In this document: positions 60,398 through 64,000 of the stretch, piece after piece
Layout: each line of letters opens with the position of its first letter
How positions within the stretch are numbered: position 1 is the stretch's first letter
Notes under the pieces: model-generated
What the model was told of the DNA's origin: nothing
The model's database searches: none
What the model saw: only the letters and a program-made list of their open reading frames with translations
Translations under genes and position numbers: made by a program
From: Chryseobacterium soldanellicola
GTDB taxonomy: Bacteria > Bacteroidota > Bacteroidia > Flavobacteriales > Weeksellaceae
Length of the DNA: 64,000 nucleotides
Reading direction: 5' to 3'
NCBI RefSeq assembly: GCF_900100115.1
Contig: NZ_FNKL01000001.1
Location: 558,001-622,000 of the forward strand

Positions 60398-62020
60398 TTA
60401 TTTTTTAATGAATTTTTTAGTAATTTTCCCGTTTTCTGTCTGAATATTGATGATATAAGCTCCTGACGGAATACTCTTTACATCAACTTTATTATCGCTC
60501 CATGTACTGTTTATTTTCTTCCCGGAAATATCATACACTTCAATATTTTTTATTTTTGAATTCGATTTAATGTATAACATGTCTGTTGCAGGATTTGGAT
60601 AGATATCCAGAAGATCTGCTTTTGCATCTTTTGTTAAGTCAAGCGTTAAAGAAATTTTCTGATCCGTTTTTCTGGCTTGTCTTATTGTCGATGGGCAATC
60701 TTCAATTTTTGCAAGAAAAGTTCCGCTGTACCTTACTTGTGTATTAGGAAGAAGAAGGATATAATTCCCTGCTTTCATTCTGATATTCTGATCTTGCTCT
60801 ACAATATAATTGGTATGGGTGGTAATGGTATTGCTGGCCTGATAGGTATGATCTACATAAGTTTCCGGAACAGTAAGGGTATAAGAATCCGGGCAGGGGT
60901 TATCTGCTGTAATGAGCAATGGCGGCAGGGATTCCGTGGTTGTTCTTCCCTGCAGATTTATTGCATTAAGCATTACGCTGCTTCCGCCATAAACATCCGG
61001 ATTATAAATTTTACTTAAATAATCTCTGTCCCTGTAATTGATATAGATGTCATTATATTTATTCCTTTGAATTGCATAGCATTCTAAATTTGGATTATTA
61101 TAAATCTGATTATACACCAAAGATGTTGAAGAAGAAAGCATATCTATAGCATAAATATTTCCGGAGCCATTCATTCCTACATAAAGGATAGATGCGTCTT
61201 TATTAAACTCTGTTGTTGTAGGAGTCAGGCTTACGATTGATAAAAGATAATCGTTTGTTATTTTTCCTGTAGCGTTATTAAAGGACATTACTTTAGACTC
61301 ATTATAAATTCCTGCCCATACATTAAGACTGATGTAATTTGAAAAGCTTGAGCTGATAGTAGGAGAAGAAGAAACTTTGGCATTGTAATATGAAGTCGGC
61401 GGTGTAATATTCATATTACTTACAACCGGATAAGTATTTAATCCCGAAGCATTTACCAGATAACTGTACATTTTTATATCCCTTGGAAAACATACCCAGA
61501 CAGATTTCCCGTCAGCATGTGGCACAACCGTTACCCCAAAAGACGAATATGATCCTCCCAAATCATCAAAAAGCGTGATATTTTTAACTCCATCTACCAC
61601 TTTTCCTAAGGGCTCGCCATTTGTTCCCAAAGCTCCTAAAGACATATCTATCAATGAATAAGAGACAATTCCTCCCGGAAAATTACTGGTAAATACATAA
61701 TATTGCTTAGGATTTGTAGGATGCTTTACAAAAGATACCTGCCAGGCGGTTCCGTTATTTATTCCGAGGCCGTTTTCCATGACCTGATGCGCTCTGTTTC
61801 TGATCTGGCTTCCATCCGTATAGAACAGCAAGTTTCCGCTGTTGTCGCTTACAGTTCCACTGGCAAAGCCACTTGCTCTCTGGCTGTCTAATAATGTAGT
61901 GGTAGTTCCTGTAAATCTTACCCCTGCATAATTCCCGAAATACCAGTTATCATTCTCGCCCTGCGCAAACATTAATAATGGCAGGAGGCTTAATACAATT
62001 GTTATATAAATTTTTTTCAT
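60398..62020 (-). CDS. Type IX secretion cargo, large surface protein
   Basis: 540 residues with a signal peptide (LLPLLMFAQ) and a type A T9SS C-terminal domain (about 470-540: DIYPNPATDMLYIKS, IEVYDISGKKI, GAYIINIQTENG, KKFIKK). The body starts NWYFGNYAGVRF, a pattern seen in flavobacterial repeat-propeller surface proteins, with several SxxF/W strand segments. It is exported across the outer membrane. The ligand or enzyme activity is not evident. Another cargo-type gene follows upstream. Confidence 0.88.
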   Translation of the reverse strand: MKKIYITIVLSLLPLLMFAQGENDNWYFGNYAGVRFTGTTTTLLDSQRASGFASGTVSDNSGNLLFYTDGSQIRNRAHQVMENGLGINNGTAWQVSFVKHPTNPKQYYVFTSNFPGGIVSYSLIDMSLGALGTNGEPLGKVVDGVKNITLFDDLGGSYSSFGVTVVPHADGKSVWVCFPRDIKMYSYLVNASGLNTYPVVSNMNITPPTSYYNAKVSSSPTISSSFSNYISLNVWAGIYNESKVMSFNNATGKITNDYLLSIVSLTPTTTEFNKDASILYVGMNGSGNIYAIDMLSSSTSLVYNQIYNNPNLECYAIQRNKYNDIYINYRDRDYLSKIYNPDVYGGSSVMLNAINLQGRTTTESLPPLLITADNPCPDSYTLTVPETYVDHTYQASNTITTHTNYIVEQDQNIRMKAGNYILLLPNTQVRYSGTFLAKIEDCPSTIRQARKTDQKISLTLDLTKDAKADLLDIYPNPATDMLYIKSNSKIKNIEVYDISGKKINSTWSDNKVDVKSIPSGAYIINIQTENGKITKKFIKK

Positions 62021-62042
62021 AGATTTTAATTTATATAAACAA

Positions 62043-63188
62043 TTATTTCATTTTCTTTTCCAGAGCTTCAATACGTTTTTGCTGCTCGATTGTGTAAAGA
62101 GTAAGCTCTTCTATTTTCTTCAGGAGAAGGATATTCATCTCTTTTAATTCTATTCCTTTTTCGATGGCTTCCTTAGTGGTGGGAACTTCCGGTAAATGAC
62201 CGTTTTTACTGATAAACTGATCTAAGTCGTTTAACGGCATCAACTGATAATTTTTTTCAAAAACATAATCTGCCCAGCCGTTATTTCCTGAAATATCTAC
62301 CTTTATCTTTTCTGTTTTGATACCGTCTTTTACGAAAAGCTTATAAGTTTCGCCATCTGCTGCAACGCCATCCGCAGGCAGCTGGTTGGTAAATTGCCCG
62401 ATTCCGATGGTTCCGTTGTTTCCTACGATCCAGTTGTTAATATTAAGTTCGTTATTTGAAGAAGTACTAATTGCCTGTACATTTCCTATATAAATATTAT
62501 TGTTACCTCCCACTAAATTATCTGCTGTCATATTTCCAATCGCAATGTTATTAACTCCGCTTAAAAGTCCTCCCATCGCCCTTTTTCCTAATCCTACATT
62601 TCCAATCCCATTAAAAATATATCCCAATGAGCCAAATCCAAGTGCTGTATTTCCTGATGCGTTATCTGTTGGTGATGCAGTATAACGAGCCATAGAAGCC
62701 ATTCCAATTGCTGTATTTTCAGTTAAAGTACCAGGCCCGCTGAGTGCATTTCCTCCTACAGCAGTATTTGCATTTCCTATGTTTCCATTCATCATTGTAT
62801 TCGTTCCGATTGCTGTATTGGAGCTTGCTGTTGAGATATTTCTTCCTGCATTTACTCCAAATGCTGAATTTGCAATTCCTGTTGACTGGCTTGTAAGAGC
62901 ACCAAGCCCTACAGCCGTATTTGCCAATCCCGTTGCCGTATCATTACCGCCACCTAAAAAAAGATTATTATTCCACCCCAGTCCGCCATCTATATTTTGG
63001 AAAATCACTCTTCCTGTAGTTGTAAGCTTAATCCATTCCTGATTATTTGTCTTAAAAACTAATGGCTGATTATCCGTAGTTCCAATAAAATTGGTTCCCG
63101 GATTTGTTCCGGCGTTTCCTGTAAGACTCCATTGAGCGTTTGCCGTAAAACTTATTACAGCAGAAAGTAAAATGATCGTTTTTTTCAT
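62043..63188 (-). CDS. Secreted YadA-head-like / tail-fibre-like protein
   Basis: 381 residues with a signal peptide (VISFTANAQ). Residues about 85-250 contain many NTAxG-type repeats (GLANTAVGLGALTSQSTG, SSNTAIGTNTMM), the left-handed beta-roll of YadA-head adhesins. The C-terminus has GHLPEVPTTKEA and a trimeric-looking coiled coil (LLLKKIEELTLYTIEQQK). An N-terminal TNFIGTTDNQPLVFKTNN block resembles the protein at 24991. There is no phage context, so a cell-surface trimer is likely. Confidence 0.82.
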   Translation of the reverse strand: MKKTIILLSAVISFTANAQWSLTGNAGTNPGTNFIGTTDNQPLVFKTNNQEWIKLTTTGRVIFQNIDGGLGWNNNLFLGGGNDTATGLANTAVGLGALTSQSTGIANSAFGVNAGRNISTASSNTAIGTNTMMNGNIGNANTAVGGNALSGPGTLTENTAIGMASMARYTASPTDNASGNTALGFGSLGYIFNGIGNVGLGKRAMGGLLSGVNNIAIGNMTADNLVGGNNNIYIGNVQAISTSSNNELNINNWIVGNNGTIGIGQFTNQLPADGVAADGETYKLFVKDGIKTEKIKVDISGNNGWADYVFEKNYQLMPLNDLDQFISKNGHLPEVPTTKEAIEKGIELKEMNILLLKKIEELTLYTIEQQKRIEALEKKMK

Positions 63189-63329
63189 GGTTGAAAATTA
63201 TTTTTTTGATTCAAACAAATATACTTTTGAAAGACTGTAAATATTTTATGTAATTACCATTCAATGTTATAATTTTTCAACATTAATGGGTTTAATGTTA
63301 TATTTTTTTTATCATTTATTTAATTTTAA

Positions 63330-63362
63330 TGAAAAAAGGAGAAACATCTGTCTCTCCTTCTT
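63330..63362 (-). terminator. Terminator of the 3'-terminal T9SS cargo gene
   Basis: On the minus strand AAGGAGAGAC and GTTTCTCCTT pair, followed by a T run. The core is similar to the obg terminator at 60343. Confidence 0.75.
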
Positions 63363-63381
63363 ATTTTATGAATTAATATTC

Positions 63382-64000
63382 TTACTGAACAATAATTTTC
63401 TTAGAAATACTTGTTCCGTTATCAAGCTTAATGACTAAAAGATAAGCTGATTTAGGTAAATTTTCAACCGGAACTGTAGTTTGATTTCCATTTAAAACAT
63501 TTTTACCTGAAAGATCATACAAAATCCAGCCTGTAACTTTGTTTTTACCGGAATCAATTTTAACAATCGTAGAAGCCGGATTTGGATAAATCCTGACCTC
63601 TGAAACTGCAATCGTATTAGCTTTGGCAAAAATCGGCTCAATATTTGGCCCTACGCTATTGAAATTCAAGATCGTACACGGATTAATATAGGCTTTAAAA
63701 TTCCCGGTTGTTTCTCCTTTTACAAAAAACCCGGGAAGCATATCGACATTTAAGCCTGCCTTATATTCCACATTCAGGTTATTATTAATTGCTGAAGAGG
63801 CAAAAATTGATTTTGATGCCTGAAAAACCTGAGAAGAAGTAACCGGGGTTGTAATATATAAAACATCCGGGCAAGCTGGTGCTGCGTTATGCGTTGGAAT
63901 TAACTGAGGAAAAGAAAAACCGTTTTGTGCATTTCTCGGCGGTGTAATTGAGCTTAACGGATTTACCGTCGGGCTCCACAGATTAGGTGTATTGATTACG
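63382..64000 (-). CDS. Type IX secretion cargo protein (partial, 5' end outside window)
   Basis: The reading frame stays open from 63382 to the window edge (206 codons), so a start near 63771 is only internal. The C-terminus is a type A T9SS sorting domain: VRIYPNPASTIVKIDS, WILYDLSGKNVL and the end SISKKIIVQ. The visible body has AACPDVLYITTPVTS-like and NPCTILNFNS segments. The N-terminal domains and function are outside the window. Confidence 0.85.
   Translation of the reverse strand, partial: VINTPNLWSPTVNPLSSITPPRNAQNGFSFPQLIPTHNAAPACPDVLYITTPVTSSQVFQASKSIFASSAINNNLNVEYKAGLNVDMLPGFFVKGETTGNFKAYINPCTILNFNSVGPNIEPIFAKANTIAVSEVRIYPNPASTIVKIDSGKNKVTGWILYDLSGKNVLNGNQTTVPVENLPKSAYLLVIKLDNGTSISKKIIVQ

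Overview
The window looks like a chromosomal segment of a Chryseobacterium-like member of the Flavobacteriia (Bacteroidetes). The evidence is low-GC DNA, Type IX secretion C-terminal domains, promoters of the form TTG-N18 to 20-TAnnTTTG, few Shine-Dalgarno sites, SxxC-type lipoproteins, flavobacterial gene neighbours (tonB-parA-parB-DUF5683-dapB-lepB-WbqC) and several families of short intergenic repeats. I see no rRNA, CRISPR array, transposase or prophage.

Regions. 1-8.7 kb (minus strand): two tandem M13 metallopeptidases (one cut by the window edge), a very large GH18/NodB/GT2 fusion, CinA and a lipocalin lipoprotein. 9-16.7 kb: a LytS/LytTR-type two-component pair diverging from secreted SIMPL-domain, amidohydrolase and VWA genes. 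Two promoters here carry the same 21-bp-spaced direct repeat, which looks like the regulator's operator. 16.7-24.9 kb: mostly housekeeping genes (FAD oxidoreductase, MFS pump with AraC regulator, lipA, an ECF sigma factor, tyrS). 25-31.4 kb: surface and secreted proteins, an esterase, an aspartyl protease with PDZ domain, and an L,D-transpeptidase. 31.5-31.9 kb: three identical tRNA-Asp genes. 32-37.6 kb: trxA, then an operon holding a UbiA/DprE1/DprE2/HAD set, as used to make polyprenyl-phospho-pentose donors, plus a cysteine desulfurase. 37.7-47.5 kb: OmpA lipoprotein, subtilase, WbqC, signal peptidase I, dapB, DUF5683, parB, parA and tonB. 47.9-52.7 kb: three plus-strand genes without Sec signals. 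Two unknown proteins share a sequence module and the third is an endolysin-like muramidase. This is the best candidate for an undescribed system. 53.3-60.3 kb: purA, a ParDE toxin-antitoxin pair, an ABC-F ATPase, hpt, adk and obg. 60.4-64 kb: a minus-strand run of T9SS cargo and adhesin-like surface proteins, the last cut by the window edge.

Non-coding structure is rich. One palindromic repeat family has conserved flanks around long perfect stems whose sequence differs completely from copy to copy. Other families include 87-bp tandem repeats, a GCAAAG repeat, CATTCCG/TGTCATCC inverted repeats and a 7-bp tandem array between the two-component genes. The terminator between tonB and parA is built from two perfect DnaA boxes.

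All functions are read from motifs by eye. No database search, folding or alignment program was run.
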